From the NCBI GenBank assembly GCA_965199595.1, contig OZ241182.1:3844001-3908000 (forward strand): a stretch of DNA of 64,000 bases, read 5' to 3'. Shown one piece after another: positions 36,272-45,065 of the stretch. The notes below the pieces were generated by a model. The model saw only the letters and a program-made list of their open reading frames with translations. It searched no databases and was not told where the DNA came from. Position numbers and translations under genes: made by a program. Origin of the DNA: JBBROS01 sp965199595. Lineage in GTDB: Bacteria; Pseudomonadota; Alphaproteobacteria; Acetobacterales; Acetobacteraceae. Numbering within the stretch: position 1 is the stretch's first letter; the number at the start of each line of letters is the position of its first letter.

Positions 36272-37636
36272 ATGACCACCTTTCGCACCCGCCCGGGGGA
36301 CGGCTTTCGGATCGGCACCGGGGCCGGCTACTCCGGCGACCGGATCGAACCGGCGCTGGAGCTGGCCGAGCACGGTGCGCTCGATGTCCTGGTGTTCGAG
36401 TGCCTGGCCGAGCGCACCATCGCCCTGGCGCAGGGCGAACGCCGGCGCGACCCGGCCGCCGGGTTCGACCCGCTGCTGCGTGAACGCATGGAGCGCGTGC
36501 TGCCCGCCTGCCACAGCCGCGGCACCCGCGTCATCACCAACATGGGCGCCGCCAACCCGCTGGCCGCGGCCCGGCTGGTGGCGGAGGTGGCCCGGACCGC
36601 CGGCCTCACCGGCCTGCGCATCGCCGCCGTGACGGGCGATGACGTGACGGACCTGATCCGGTCCAGCGACCTGAAGCTGACCGACCGCCCCGGCACCACG
36701 CAGGACCTGGGCGACAGCATCATCTCGGCCAACGCCTATCTCGGCGCCGGGCCGATCGTGGAGGCGCTGGCCGGTGGGGCGGACATGGTGGTCACCGGCC
36801 GCGTCGGGGATCCGGCGATGTTCCTGGCCCCGCTGATCCACCGCTTCGGCTGGGCGATGGACGACTGGGAGAAGCTGGGCCAGGGCACGCTGGTGGGGCA
36901 CCTGATGGAATGTGCCGGGCAGATCACCGGCGGCTACTTCGCGGACCCCGGCCTGAAGGACGTGCCCGGGTTGGCCCGCCTCGGCTTCCCGATCGCGGAG
37001 GTGGCGGCGAACGGCGACACCGTCATCACCAAGGTGGCGGGCTCCGGCGGGATGGTCAGCCTGGCCACCTGCAAGGAGCAGCTGCTGTATGAGGTGCACG
37101 ACCCGGTCCGCTACCTGCAGCCCGATGTGGTCGCCGACTTCTCGGGCGTCCACATGCGCCAGGAAGGCCCGGACCGCGTCGCCATGGGCGGCGCCACCGG
37201 CACCCCGGCGACCGGCACGCTCAAGGTCTCGATCGGCTATCGCGACAGCTTCGTGGGCGAGGGCCAGATCTCCTACGGCGGCCCCGGCGCCCGCGCCCGC
37301 GCCCAACTCGCCCTGGACATCGTGCGCGAGCGCCTGGCGCTGACCGGGGTGGAGACGGACGAGCTGAGCTTCAACATCATCGGCCTCGACGCCGTGCACC
37401 GCGGGCCCGGGGCCGGTCATGCGGAGCCGCAGGATGTCCGCATCCGCGTGGCCGGGCGCACCCGCTCGCTGCGCGAGGCCGTGCGCATCGGCAACGAGGT
37501 GGAAACGCTCTACACCAATGGCCCGGCCGGCGGCGGCGGCGCCTGGAAATCCGCCCGCGAGGTGATCGCCGTCGCCTCCACCCTCATCCCGGCCAGCGCG
37601 CCGCGGCCCGAACTGCACTGGATGGTTGTTGCATGA
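36272..37636 (+). CDS. AtuA-family (DUF1446) protein
   Basis: This 454-residue protein belongs to the acyclic terpene utilisation AtuA family. It begins RIGTGAGYSGDRIEPA and carries VITNMGAANPLAAARL, DSIISANAYLGAGPI, VVTGRVGDPAMFLAPL, KVAGSGGMVSLATCKEQLLY and YGGPGARARAQLA, all typical. Biochemistry is poorly defined; homologues are needed for citronellol/geraniol breakdown in Pseudomonas but are widespread elsewhere. GGGGAGA precedes the ATG at 36272. It overlaps a tiny ATG by ATGA, and the AtuA-associated small gene follows 10 bp later. No acyl-CoA carboxylase genes are adjacent, so a terpene role is unproven. Confidence 0.85.
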   Translation: MTTFRTRPGDGFRIGTGAGYSGDRIEPALELAEHGALDVLVFECLAERTIALAQGERRRDPAAGFDPLLRERMERVLPACHSRGTRVITNMGAANPLAAARLVAEVARTAGLTGLRIAAVTGDDVTDLIRSSDLKLTDRPGTTQDLGDSIISANAYLGAGPIVEALAGGADMVVTGRVGDPAMFLAPLIHRFGWAMDDWEKLGQGTLVGHLMECAGQITGGYFADPGLKDVPGLARLGFPIAEVAANGDTVITKVAGSGGMVSLATCKEQLLYEVHDPVRYLQPDVVADFSGVHMRQEGPDRVAMGGATGTPATGTLKVSIGYRDSFVGEGQISYGGPGARARAQLALDIVRERLALTGVETDELSFNIIGLDAVHRGPGAGHAEPQDVRIRVAGRTRSLREAVRIGNEVETLYTNGPAGGGGAWKSAREVIAVASTLIPASAPRPELHWMVVA

Positions 37637-37646
37637 AGCTCCCCGC

Positions 37647-37967
37647 ATGAAGCTCCGGTCCCTGGCCCACGCCCGCACCGGCGACAAGGGCGACACGTCG
37701 AGCATCAGCATCATCGCCTATGAGCCCGGCGACTACGCCTTCCTGGCCGAGCACGTCACGGCGGAGCGCGTGCGCCTGCACTTCGCCGGCACGGTGCATG
37801 GAGCCGTGACGCGCTATGATCTGCCGGGTCTGGGGGCGCTGAACTTCGTGCTGGAGCAGGCGCTGGGCGGGGGCGTCACCCGGTCCCTGTCGCTCGACAC
37901 GCACGGCAAGTCGCTGTCGTCGTCGCTGTTGGAGCTGGAGCTGCCGGACCCGCAGGACCGGCGGTAA
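37647..37967 (+). CDS. Small AtuA-associated protein
   Basis: This 106-residue protein starts MKLRSLAHARTGDKGDTSSI. The ARTGDKGD signature is shared by the small domain that accompanies or is fused to AtuA proteins; it probably forms a complex with the preceding gene product. Function unknown. The decameric string ATGAAGCTCC occurs twice 14 bp apart (37633 and 37647); only the second opens this frame, while the first gives a five-codon peptide. Confidence 0.78.
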   Translation: MKLRSLAHARTGDKGDTSSISIIAYEPGDYAFLAEHVTAERVRLHFAGTVHGAVTRYDLPGLGALNFVLEQALGGGVTRSLSLDTHGKSLSSSLLELELPDPQDRR

Positions 37968-37979
37968 CGCTGGAACCAA

Positions 37980-38009
37980 CGCTGGCAGCCCCGCACGGGA
38001 CCGCCAGCG
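37980..38009. terminator. Possible bidirectional terminator
   Basis: A 7-bp stem, CGCTGGC (37980-37986) with GCCAGCG (38003-38009), lies between two converging genes that stop at 37967 and 38017. No T-run follows, so it is a weak candidate. Confidence 0.35.
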
Positions 38010-38016
38010 GGAGCGG

Positions 38017-38529
38017 TCAGGAGCGGCGGCGGGCGGTGCGGCTCGTGCTGTGCCCGGCGGTGCGCGGCTCGGCGGCTCCGGCGCCGCAGGCGTTCATCGC
38101 GATCGGCTGCTGACCGGCACGGCCGGCGGCATATTCCGGCAGCTCCCCGCTGTTCTTCAGCGCCATCACCTCGTCAAAGGCGCCCAGGTTGCGGCCGCAG
38201 AACGAGGAGCCCTGCTTCAGCCCGTTCTGCGACTGCGAGTTCGCCAGGTTGGTCACGTAGTCGTCGCGCTGCTTCTGGGCGGAACGGCCATAGGAGCGGC
38301 TGAAGTAGCCGTTCAGGGACTTGTCCTCGCGCTGCAGGTCCGGCTGATACTTGCGCACGAAGGCGTTGTAGCGTTCATCCGCCTGGCAGGTCAGCGCCGT
38401 GACCATCAGCTGGGTCTTGAGCGCGATCACGTCCAGCGCGACATGGTCCGTCGGGCGAAGGCACTCGGCGGCGGCCAGCGGGCTGCTCAGCAGCGTGGCG
38501 GCAAGAAGGCTCGAAAGCACGAGGCGCAT
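38017..38529 (-). CDS. Small exported protein of unknown function
   Basis: This is a 170-residue protein with a signal peptide (MRLVLSSLLAATLLSSPLAA, cleaved near AAA-EC). The mature part carries LMVTALTCQADERYNAFVRK, YFSRSYGRSAQKQRDDYVTN and GSSFCGRNLGAFDEVM, a pattern seen in short uncharacterised periplasmic proteins of Acetobacteraceae-like genomes; three or more cysteines may pair. The C-terminal 40 residues are low complexity and basic. GGAG lies 8 bases upstream of the ATG at 38529. It diverges from the ATP-grasp gene across about 210 bp. Confidence 0.65.
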   Translation of the reverse strand: MRLVLSSLLAATLLSSPLAAAECLRPTDHVALDVIALKTQLMVTALTCQADERYNAFVRKYQPDLQREDKSLNGYFSRSYGRSAQKQRDDYVTNLANSQSQNGLKQGSSFCGRNLGAFDEVMALKNSGELPEYAAGRAGQQPIAMNACGAGAAEPRTAGHSTSRTARRRS

Positions 38530-38740
38530 CAAAGTTTCTCCGAAAACGGGCATGGGTGGCTGATCCACCTGATCCTGGCAATGAGGTAAACTGCCTATGC
38601 CTCGGAAATGCAACATCAAATCAGGCCGGCACGCCCATGGCCCGGCGCGTGTTGCAACCATGCCGCGCCTTGCACCCAACAAGCCCCTGTGTTTTTTGGC
38701 ATGATGAGTGCATGAACAAGTCGGAAACGCGAGCACCTCG

Positions 38741-40183
38741 ATGGACCTGCCGGACCCCTTCGCCAGCTATGACGCCGGCCGCTACTTCTGCGAGATGACC
38801 GCCAGGGCCGTCGCCGATGGCGCCGCCGCCACCGTCCGCAGCCGCATCGGCGCCATCGGGCTGGAGGCGCTGCGCACCCGCGCCGTGGCGGCAGAAGGGG
38901 ACCTGTTCAACCTCGGCATCACCTTCACCGTGTACTCCGAGGCCAACGCCATCGACCGCATCCTGCCGTTCGACTGCATCCCCCGCATCATCGCCGCCCG
39001 CGAATGGGCCGTGCTGGAGCGCGGCGTGAAGCAGCGGGTGCAGGCCATCAACCTGTTCCTGGCCGATATCTACAATGCCCGGCACATCGTGCGCGACGGC
39101 ATCGTGCCCTCCGACCTCATCTACAGGAACAGCAATTACCGGCCCGAGATGGAGGGCTTCCCGGTCCGCTTCGGCACCTACGTCCACATCTGCGGCATCG
39201 ACCTGGTGCGCGACGAGCAGGGCGGCTTCTGCGTGCTGGAGGACAATGCCCGCACCCCCTCCGGCGTCTCCTACGTGGTCGAGAACCGGCACCTGATGCT
39301 GCGCACCTTCCCGGACCTGGTGGCCGGCATCAACCTGCGCCCGGTGGACGATTACGGCCGCCGCCTGCGCCACGCCATGGACGAGATCGCGCCCGAGGGC
39401 GTGGACGATCCGCAGGTGGTGCTGCTGTCGCCGGGCATCTACAACTCCGCCTATTTCGAGCACGTCTTCCTGGCGCGCGAGATGGGCGTGCCGCTGGTGG
39501 AGGGCCTGGACCTCACGGTGGAGGATGACCGCGTGTGGATGCGCACCACCGCCGGGCTGCGGCCGGTGCACACCATCTATCGCCGCATCGCCGACGACTT
39601 CCTGGACCCCAAGGTGTTCCGCCCGGAGAGCATGCTGGGCGTGCCGGGCCTGATCGGCGCCTGGCGCCGCGGCAACGTGACGCTGGCCAACGCGGTGGGC
39701 ACCGGGGTGGCGGATGACAAGGCGATCTATGCCTACATGCCGCGCATCATCAGATACTACCTGAACGAGGACGCGATCCTGCCCAACGTCCACACCTATA
39801 TATGTGGGGAGACGGAGGGACTCGGCTACACCCTGGCCAACATGGACAAGCTGGTGATCAAGCCCGTGGGCGAAAGCGGCGGCTACGGCATCACCGTGGG
39901 CCCCCGCGCCTCCGCGGCGGAGCTGGACGCAGCCCGCGCCGCCCTGCTGGCTGATCCCGCGAACTGGATCAGCCAGCCCATGATCGGCCTCTCCGTCGCC
40001 CCCACCCTCACGGATGCCGGGCTGCGGCCGCGCCACCTGGACCTGCGTCCCTTCGCCGTCACCGGCCGCGACACCTGGGTGCTGCCGGGCGGGCTGACCC
40101 GCGTCGCGCTGAAGGAGGGCAGCATCATCGTGAACTCCTCCCAGGGCGGCGGATCCAAGGACACCTGGGTGCTCGCCGAATGA
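38741..40183 (+). CDS. Circularly permuted ATP-grasp type 2 protein
   Basis: This 480-residue protein has the signature of the CPATPgrasp_2 family (formerly DUF404/DUF407): RAVEWAVLERG-like text (AAREWAVLERGVKQRVQAIN), FLADIYNARHIVRDG, GIDLVRDEQGGFCVLEDNAR, TPSGVSYVVENR and YICGETEGLGYTLANMDK. These proteins are thought to ligate peptides or amino acids in an unknown small-molecule pathway and nearly always precede an alpha-E domain gene, as here (ATGA overlap). The transglutaminase and proteasome-like protease that often complete the set are not next door. The ATG at 38741 is preferred to a GTG at 38708. Confidence 0.87.
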   Translation: MDLPDPFASYDAGRYFCEMTARAVADGAAATVRSRIGAIGLEALRTRAVAAEGDLFNLGITFTVYSEANAIDRILPFDCIPRIIAAREWAVLERGVKQRVQAINLFLADIYNARHIVRDGIVPSDLIYRNSNYRPEMEGFPVRFGTYVHICGIDLVRDEQGGFCVLEDNARTPSGVSYVVENRHLMLRTFPDLVAGINLRPVDDYGRRLRHAMDEIAPEGVDDPQVVLLSPGIYNSAYFEHVFLAREMGVPLVEGLDLTVEDDRVWMRTTAGLRPVHTIYRRIADDFLDPKVFRPESMLGVPGLIGAWRRGNVTLANAVGTGVADDKAIYAYMPRIIRYYLNEDAILPNVHTYICGETEGLGYTLANMDKLVIKPVGESGGYGITVGPRASAAELDAARAALLADPANWISQPMIGLSVAPTLTDAGLRPRHLDLRPFAVTGRDTWVLPGGLTRVALKEGSIIVNSSQGGGSKDTWVLAE

Positions 40184-41244
40184 ACCTCCATCCGCAACCC
40201 CTGCTGACCCGCGACGCCGAAGGCCTGTTCTGGATGGCCCGCTACCTGGAGCGCGTCGAGAACCTGGCCCGGCTGATCGACGTCACCCAGACCTTCGAGA
40301 GCCCGGGCCGCGAGGCCGAATCCTGGGCCGCCCTGGTCGCCATCAACGGCGATGCCGAAGCGCTGACCCGGCGCGGCCTGCCCTCCGACGCCCCCGCGGT
40401 GAAGCGGTTCTATCTGCTGGACGCGGAGAACCCCACCGGCATCCCCGCCACGCTGGAAGCCGCCCGCACCAACGCCCGCAAGCTGCGCCCGCTCATCAGC
40501 ACCGAGATGTGGATGCAGCTCAACGTGTTCCATCGCGACGTCATGTCCATCGACCCGGCGGAACTCGACGGCGACGCGCTCTCCCGCCTCTGCCGCCGCA
40601 TCAAGGAAGGGGTGCAGGCGCATACCGGCGTGACGGAGGGCACCTTCTTCCGCGACCAGGGCTGGCACTTCTATGAGCTGGGCCGGGCCATCGAGCGGGC
40701 GGACCAGACCACGCGGCTGCTGGACATCAAGTACCACCTGCTGGTGCGCGGCACGCAGGAGGAGCGGCGCCTGGCCGAGATGACGCAGTGGAACGCCGTG
40801 CTGCGCGCCGCCGCCGGGTATCATGCGTTCCGCCGGGTGTCGCCGGCCGGGTTCCAGCCGGTGGACGTGGTGTCGTTCCTGCTGAGCGACACCGCCTTCG
40901 CCCGCAGCGTGGGGCTGTGCGTGAAGCAGATGGCCTGGCATCTCGGCTCGCTGCGCACGCGCTACAACCTGCGTGACACCGTGCCGGTGCTGGAGCAGCT
41001 GGACGAGCTGCAGGCGGTGCTCGGCAACCTCGCCGCCCTGCCGCTGCCGGAGGGGCTGCATGAGTTCCTGGACCGGCTGCAGACCGACCTCATCAACATC
41101 GGCGCGCTGATCGGCACCATGTTCTTCCGCGACTGGCGCCCGCTGCTGGAGCAGATGAGGATGACGGCGGACGGCATGAGCATGAGCATGGGCGGCATGA
41201 CGATGAGCATGGGCAAGGACGGCTCGTCGCAATCGATGGGCTAA
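40180..41244 (+). CDS. Alpha-E domain protein with Met-rich tail
   Basis: This 354-residue helical alpha-E (DUF403) protein partners the permuted ATP-grasp enzyme. Hallmarks are the N-terminal LFWMARYLERVENLARLID and the later WHFYELGRAIERADQTTRLLD. The last 28 residues are unusual: ten methionines in a GMSMSMGGMTMSMG-like string after the normal domain end. Such Met runs can bind copper or may simply be a slipped repeat of ATGAGC units. The overlap with the upstream gene (ATGA) indicates co-translation. Biochemical role unknown. Confidence 0.86.
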   Translation: MNLHPQPLLTRDAEGLFWMARYLERVENLARLIDVTQTFESPGREAESWAALVAINGDAEALTRRGLPSDAPAVKRFYLLDAENPTGIPATLEAARTNARKLRPLISTEMWMQLNVFHRDVMSIDPAELDGDALSRLCRRIKEGVQAHTGVTEGTFFRDQGWHFYELGRAIERADQTTRLLDIKYHLLVRGTQEERRLAEMTQWNAVLRAAAGYHAFRRVSPAGFQPVDVVSFLLSDTAFARSVGLCVKQMAWHLGSLRTRYNLRDTVPVLEQLDELQAVLGNLAALPLPEGLHEFLDRLQTDLINIGALIGTMFFRDWRPLLEQMRMTADGMSMSMGGMTMSMGKDGSSQSMG

Positions 41245-41386
41245 ACCCCGGCCCGCCGCCCAGCCTGGTCACGTCCTCGGGGGCGGGTTGCCGAATCCGT
41301 GACTTGACCCAATTTCCCCTCTACATCTTCACACAGGATGCCGGCACCAGCCCCTCTCCGGGCGCCGCCGAACGACGGGAACGCAC

Positions 41387-42319
41387 ATGCACGTCAAGAC
41401 ACGCCGCGAATGGGACATCGCCGAACGGGATGTGACGCCCGAGCACCTCGTCATCGGCCGCCGCGCCCTGCTGGCCGGCACGGCGGGCGCCATCCTCGCC
41501 CCCGCCCTGCTGCCCGGCACCGCCCTGGCGCAAGGCGCCCCGCGCAACCCCGCCTATGAGGGCGGGCGCGAGATGACGCCCGAATCCGCCTCGACCACCT
41601 ACAACAACTTCTACGAGTTCGGCACGGACAAGAGCATCAGCCGCGCCGCGCAGCGCCTGGTGACCAGCCCCTGGAGCATCAGGATCGAGGGTATGGTGGA
41701 CAAGCCCCGCACCATCGACCTCGATGACCTGCTGAAGTCCGTGAAGCTGGAGGAGCGGGTGTACCGCCACCGCTGCGTCGAGGGCTGGGCCATGACCGTG
41801 CCCTGGACCGGCTTCCAGCTCAGCGACCTGGTGAAGCTGGCAGCCCCCACCTCGGCCGCGAAATATATCGCCTTCGAGACGCTCGCCGACCCCAAGACCA
41901 TGCCCGGCCTGCGCCTCAGCGCCTTCGACTGGCCCTATGTCGAGGGCTGCACCATGGCCGAGGCCAACAACCAGCTCGCCTTCCTGGTCACCGGCATGTA
42001 CGGCAAGACGGTGCCGAAGCAGGACGGCGCGCCGATCCGCCTGGTGCTGCCGTGGAAATACGGCTTCAAGTCGGCGAAGTCGATCGTCAAGATCACCTTC
42101 ACCGACAAGCAGCCCACCACCTTCTGGGAAGGGCTGCAGCCCGCGGAATACGGCTTCTGGGCCAATGTGAACCCGCAAGTGCCGCACCCCCGCTGGAGCC
42201 AGGCCACCGAACGGCTGATCGGGAGCGACGAGCGGGTGCCGACCAGGCTGTACAACGGTTACGCCGACCAGGTCGCCTCCTTGTATTCCGGCCTCGGCAA
42301 TGAGAAGCTGTTCATGTAA
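41387..42319 (+). CDS. msrP: Protein-methionine-sulfoxide reductase catalytic subunit MsrP
   Basis: This 310-residue periplasmic molybdoenzyme repairs oxidised methionines in envelope proteins. A Tat signal with GRRALLAG and a hydrophobic stretch ends at ALAQG. The Mo-coordinating cysteine is C130 in YRHRCVEGWAM. Further family segments are YNNFYEFGTDK, VPWTGFQLSDLVKLA, VEGCTMAEANNQLAF, PIRLVLPWKYGFKSAKSI and YGFWANVNPQVPHPRW. The usual haem partner MsrQ is not downstream; a 97-residue membrane protein overlapping by TAATG takes its place. Confidence 0.93.
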   Translation: MHVKTRREWDIAERDVTPEHLVIGRRALLAGTAGAILAPALLPGTALAQGAPRNPAYEGGREMTPESASTTYNNFYEFGTDKSISRAAQRLVTSPWSIRIEGMVDKPRTIDLDDLLKSVKLEERVYRHRCVEGWAMTVPWTGFQLSDLVKLAAPTSAAKYIAFETLADPKTMPGLRLSAFDWPYVEGCTMAEANNQLAFLVTGMYGKTVPKQDGAPIRLVLPWKYGFKSAKSIVKITFTDKQPTTFWEGLQPAEYGFWANVNPQVPHPRWSQATERLIGSDERVPTRLYNGYADQVASLYSGLGNEKLFM

Positions 42320-42612
42320 TGACAGCACGCATCTTCGCGATCCTGGCGGCGGCGTTCCTGGTGATCGCGGTGGGCATCCTGGCACTCACCCCGCTCGGCC
42401 TCACGCTTGGCCTCGGGATCGTCAGTTACGACAAGGCGATCCTGCCCTGGGCACAGGCGCACAGCGCGCCCTGGCTCTGGACCTGGATCGAGCTGCCCTT
42501 CCTGCAGCGGCCGCTCTGGCTGCTGCCGGCCTGCCTCGGCGTGGTGTGCGCCGGCATCGCCACCTCGTTCAACTTGGGCAAGACATCCCCGTCCCGCCGT
42601 CGGCGGAGCTGA
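42319..42612 (+). CDS. Small two-helix membrane protein downstream of msrP
   Basis: This 97-residue protein has hydrophobic helices at about 4-32 and 66-86, separated by a loop rich in tryptophan (HSAPWLWTWIELPF), and a basic C-terminus. It resembles nothing I recognise and has no clear haem-ligand histidine pair. Its ATG overlaps the msrP stop (TAATG), so it is probably co-translated and may anchor or serve MsrP. The last 44 bp overlap the converging NUDIX gene. Confidence 0.6.
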   Translation: MTARIFAILAAAFLVIAVGILALTPLGLTLGLGIVSYDKAILPWAQAHSAPWLWTWIELPFLQRPLWLLPACLGVVCAGIATSFNLGKTSPSRRRRS

Positions 42613-43033
42613 GTATCCGCCGGGCGATGGCGATGACGCGGTGCGCCTCGTCCCAGAGCGCATAGGGCTCCAAGCCATCCAGCGGCGCGAACACCGCGGC
42701 ACTCACGTCATCGCCCGCCACCGGCTCCCCGCCCACCCATTCCGCCGCGAAATCCAGGATCGTGTAGTGGAACTGCACCCGGCCCTCGGCATCGCGGTGA
42801 ATGCTGTCCACGTTCGCCGCCAGCTGCATCGGCCCGGCCTCCAGCCCCGCCTCCTCCCGCAGCTCCCGCCGCGCCGCCGCCTCCGCCGTCTCGCCCAGCT
42901 CCTGCGCGCCGCCCGGCAACGACCAGCTGCCCGCATTCGGCGCCTTGGCCCGGCGCACCAGCAGCACCGCACCCGGCTTCAGCAGCACCACGCCGATGCC
43001 CACCAGCGGACGTGCCGGGTATTCGCGGCTCAT
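42569..43033 (-). CDS. NUDIX hydrolase
   Basis: This 154-residue NUDIX pyrophosphatase has the full box GGAQELGETAEAAARRELRE followed by EAGL, matching G-x5-E-x7-RE-U-xEE-x-G-U. It begins VGIGVVLLKPGAVLLVRRAK, typical of the ADP-ribose/NTP clean-up branch. The ATG at 43033 overlaps the metN stop (ATGA). Substrate cannot be told from sequence. Confidence 0.87.
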   Translation of the reverse strand: MSREYPARPLVGIGVVLLKPGAVLLVRRAKAPNAGSWSLPGGAQELGETAEAAARRELREEAGLEAGPMQLAANVDSIHRDAEGRVQFHYTILDFAAEWVGGEPVAGDDVSAAVFAPLDGLEPYALWDEAHRVIAIARRILSSADGGTGMSCPS

Positions 43034-44070
43034 TCGATCACGTCCACAACCAGGTCCAGCCCGCGCATCCAGGCCAGGGCCTCGGCCACCGCACCGCGCG
43101 CGCCATAGGCCGCCAGCGCCATCAGCCCGAACGGCTCGCCCCCGATGGCGTCGATGCGCCCGGAGATGATGTTGAGGTCGATGCCATGCCGCCGCGACAC
43201 CTCGCTGATCACCGCACGGGTCGAGGCCGGGCCGGCGAACAGCACCCGCACGATGGTCCGCACCTCCCCGGCCTCCGGGCCCGGCAGCCGGGCCAGGGTG
43301 CCGGGCGGGATGGCATCGCCGATCGCCTCGCCCACGAAGCGCCGGGCCAGCGCGGTCTGCGGCCGGGTGAACACGTCGAACACCCGCCCCTGCTCCACGA
43401 TGCGCCCCGCCTCCAGCACCGCCACCTCGTCGCAGATGGCCTTCACCACCGCCATCTCATGCGTGATCAGCAGCACGGTGAGGCTGAGCCGGTCCCGCAG
43501 ACCGAGGATCAGCGCCAGGATGTCGGCGGTGGTCTCCGGGTCCAGCGCGCTGGTGGCCTCGTCGCACAGCAGCAGGCCGGGGCCGCTGCCGAGCGCGCGG
43601 GCGATGCCGACCCGCTGCTTCTGCCCGCCCGAGAGGCGCGCCGGATAGGCGTCCGCCTTGTCCGCCAGACCCACGATGGGCAGCAGCTCCGCCACCCGCC
43701 GCGCCCGCTCCCCCCGGCCCACACCGGCGATCTCCAGCGGCAGGGCGACGTTCTCCGCCACGGTGCGGCTGCTGAGCAGGTTGAAGTGCTGGAACACCAT
43801 GCCGATGCCGCGCCGGGCCGCGCGCAGGGCGGCGGGCGCCAGATCGGTCAGCGCCGAACCCGCCACCACCACGGACCCGGCATCCGGCCGCTCCAGCAGG
43901 TTCACGCACCGGATGAGCGTGGACTTGCCGGCGCCCGAAGGCCCGATCACCCCGAAGATGCGCCCCGGCGCCACCGTCAGCGACACGCCGTCCAGCGCCG
44001 CCAGGCGGGTGCCGGATGCCGTGGTGAACGACTTGCGCAGGTCAGTCAGCCGGACGAACGCATCCGCCAT
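43030..44070 (-). CDS. metN: Methionine-type ABC transporter ATPase with NIL domain
   Basis: This is a 346-residue ATPase. Walker A is GPSGAGKST, Q-loop QHFNLL, signature LSGGQKQRVGIARAL, Walker B LLLCDEATSALDP and switch LITHEM. The C-terminal 80 residues match the NIL regulatory domain (RVLFAGPASTRAVISEV, GIDLNIISGRID), diagnostic of MetN. No MetI permease or MetQ lipoprotein is adjacent, so its partners must lie elsewhere. It is sandwiched by overlaps between the DapA-family gene (TGATG) and the NUDIX gene. The ATG at 44070 is used; an in-frame TTG precedes it. Confidence 0.88.
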   Translation of the reverse strand: MADAFVRLTDLRKSFTTASGTRLAALDGVSLTVAPGRIFGVIGPSGAGKSTLIRCVNLLERPDAGSVVVAGSALTDLAPAALRAARRGIGMVFQHFNLLSSRTVAENVALPLEIAGVGRGERARRVAELLPIVGLADKADAYPARLSGGQKQRVGIARALGSGPGLLLCDEATSALDPETTADILALILGLRDRLSLTVLLITHEMAVVKAICDEVAVLEAGRIVEQGRVFDVFTRPQTALARRFVGEAIGDAIPPGTLARLPGPEAGEVRTIVRVLFAGPASTRAVISEVSRRHGIDLNIISGRIDAIGGEPFGLMALAAYGARGAVAEALAWMRGLDLVVDVIE

Positions 44071-44945
44071 CAATCCAGCGCCAGGGCTTCCAGCACCTGG
44101 TGCACCTCGGCCGCCGCCGCCCCGCTCAGCGGCAGCACGGGGCGGGTGGGCGGGGCACCGCCGGCCAGGTGAACCACGCGGTAGCTGGTATATCTGGCGA
44201 ACAGCGCCCAGAGCGGGTCGAGCGCCGCATGAAGCTGCTGCACCAGCGCCGCGTTCCCGGCCTGCGCCGCGGCTGCCAGGCGCAGGCAGGTGCGCGGATA
44301 GGTGCCGCCCAGCACGCTGTACCAGGCAGCGCCCCCGGCCAGCATCGCCTGCGCCGCATTGACGTCCGCGCTGAACCCCAGCGAGAAGGCGGCGGGCACC
44401 CGGGGCCGCAACTCCGCCAGCGCGGCCGCCGCGGCGACCGGGGCGGGCGCCGGGTTCTTGACCGCCTGCACGGTGGGCAGGGCCGCCAGCCGCCCGATCA
44501 GCGGTGGGGTGAAGGTGAAGTGCGTGGTGCCGGGGTTGTTGTAGATCACCAGCGGCAGGTCGCTCGCCCGGGTCACGGCGCGGAAATGCTCGAACACCTC
44601 GTCATCCAGCAGCGGAATGTAGGAGACCGGCGCCAGCAGCCCGGCCGAGGCCCCCGCCGCCTGCGCCTCCCGCGTCAGTTCGATGGTCTCGTCCGTCCGC
44701 AACGCGCCCACGCCGACCAGCAGCGGCACCCGCCCGGCCACGCACTCCACCCCGGCCCGGATGGCCCGCAGCCGCTCGGCCCGGCTGAAATACGGGTAGG
44801 ATCCGGTGCTGCCCAGCAGCCCGATCGACTGCACCCCCGCCTCCACCAGCGGCAGCAGCCGGCGCTGCAGCGCCTCGGTGTCGATGCGCCCCGCATCATC
44901 CGACGGCGTGACGGGGAAGGCGGAAAGTCCCTTGAACATCGACAT
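44070..44945 (-). CDS. DapA-family (dihydrodipicolinate synthase-like) lyase
   Basis: This 291-residue TIM-barrel aldolase/dehydratase uses a Schiff base. The catalytic lysine lies in VQAVKNPAP and the tyrosine in LVIYNNPGTTHF. The substrate-binding GTTGE loop of true DapA reads GSTGSYPYFS, so it is unlikely to make dihydrodipicolinate. Relatives act on N-acetylneuraminate or on keto-deoxy sugar acids. AGGAG lies 6 bases before the ATG at 44945. It diverges from a TRAP transporter, which suggests the transporter brings in its substrate. Confidence 0.85.
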   Translation of the reverse strand: MSMFKGLSAFPVTPSDDAGRIDTEALQRRLLPLVEAGVQSIGLLGSTGSYPYFSRAERLRAIRAGVECVAGRVPLLVGVGALRTDETIELTREAQAAGASAGLLAPVSYIPLLDDEVFEHFRAVTRASDLPLVIYNNPGTTHFTFTPPLIGRLAALPTVQAVKNPAPAPVAAAAALAELRPRVPAAFSLGFSADVNAAQAMLAGGAAWYSVLGGTYPRTCLRLAAAAQAGNAALVQQLHAALDPLWALFARYTSYRVVHLAGGAPPTRPVLPLSGAAAAEVHQVLEALALD

Positions 44946-45002
44946 GCCATGCTCCTTTGAGCCGCGGATCATTCGGCAGCGGCGCCGCGCCCGCCATCCC
45001 AC

Positions 45003-45031
45003 TTGCGTGCCAGCCTGGCTCGCCGTAATTG
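45003..45031 (+). promoter_or_regulatory. Possible sigma-70 promoter for the TRAP operon
   Basis: TTGCGT (45003-45008) and TAATTG (45026-45031) are separated by 17 bp and lie 35 bp before the dctP ATG, in the 120-bp divergent gap. Neither box is close to consensus, so this is tentative. Confidence 0.25.
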
Positions 45032-45065
45032 CAAAGGTAACAAGTCAATAACGAGGAGGATACCC

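Noticed and set aside
44070..44945. True dihydrodipicolinate synthase for lysine synthesis
   Set aside because: The GTTGE loop is replaced by GSTGSY and the gene sits beside a TRAP transporter, pointing to a catabolic lyase.
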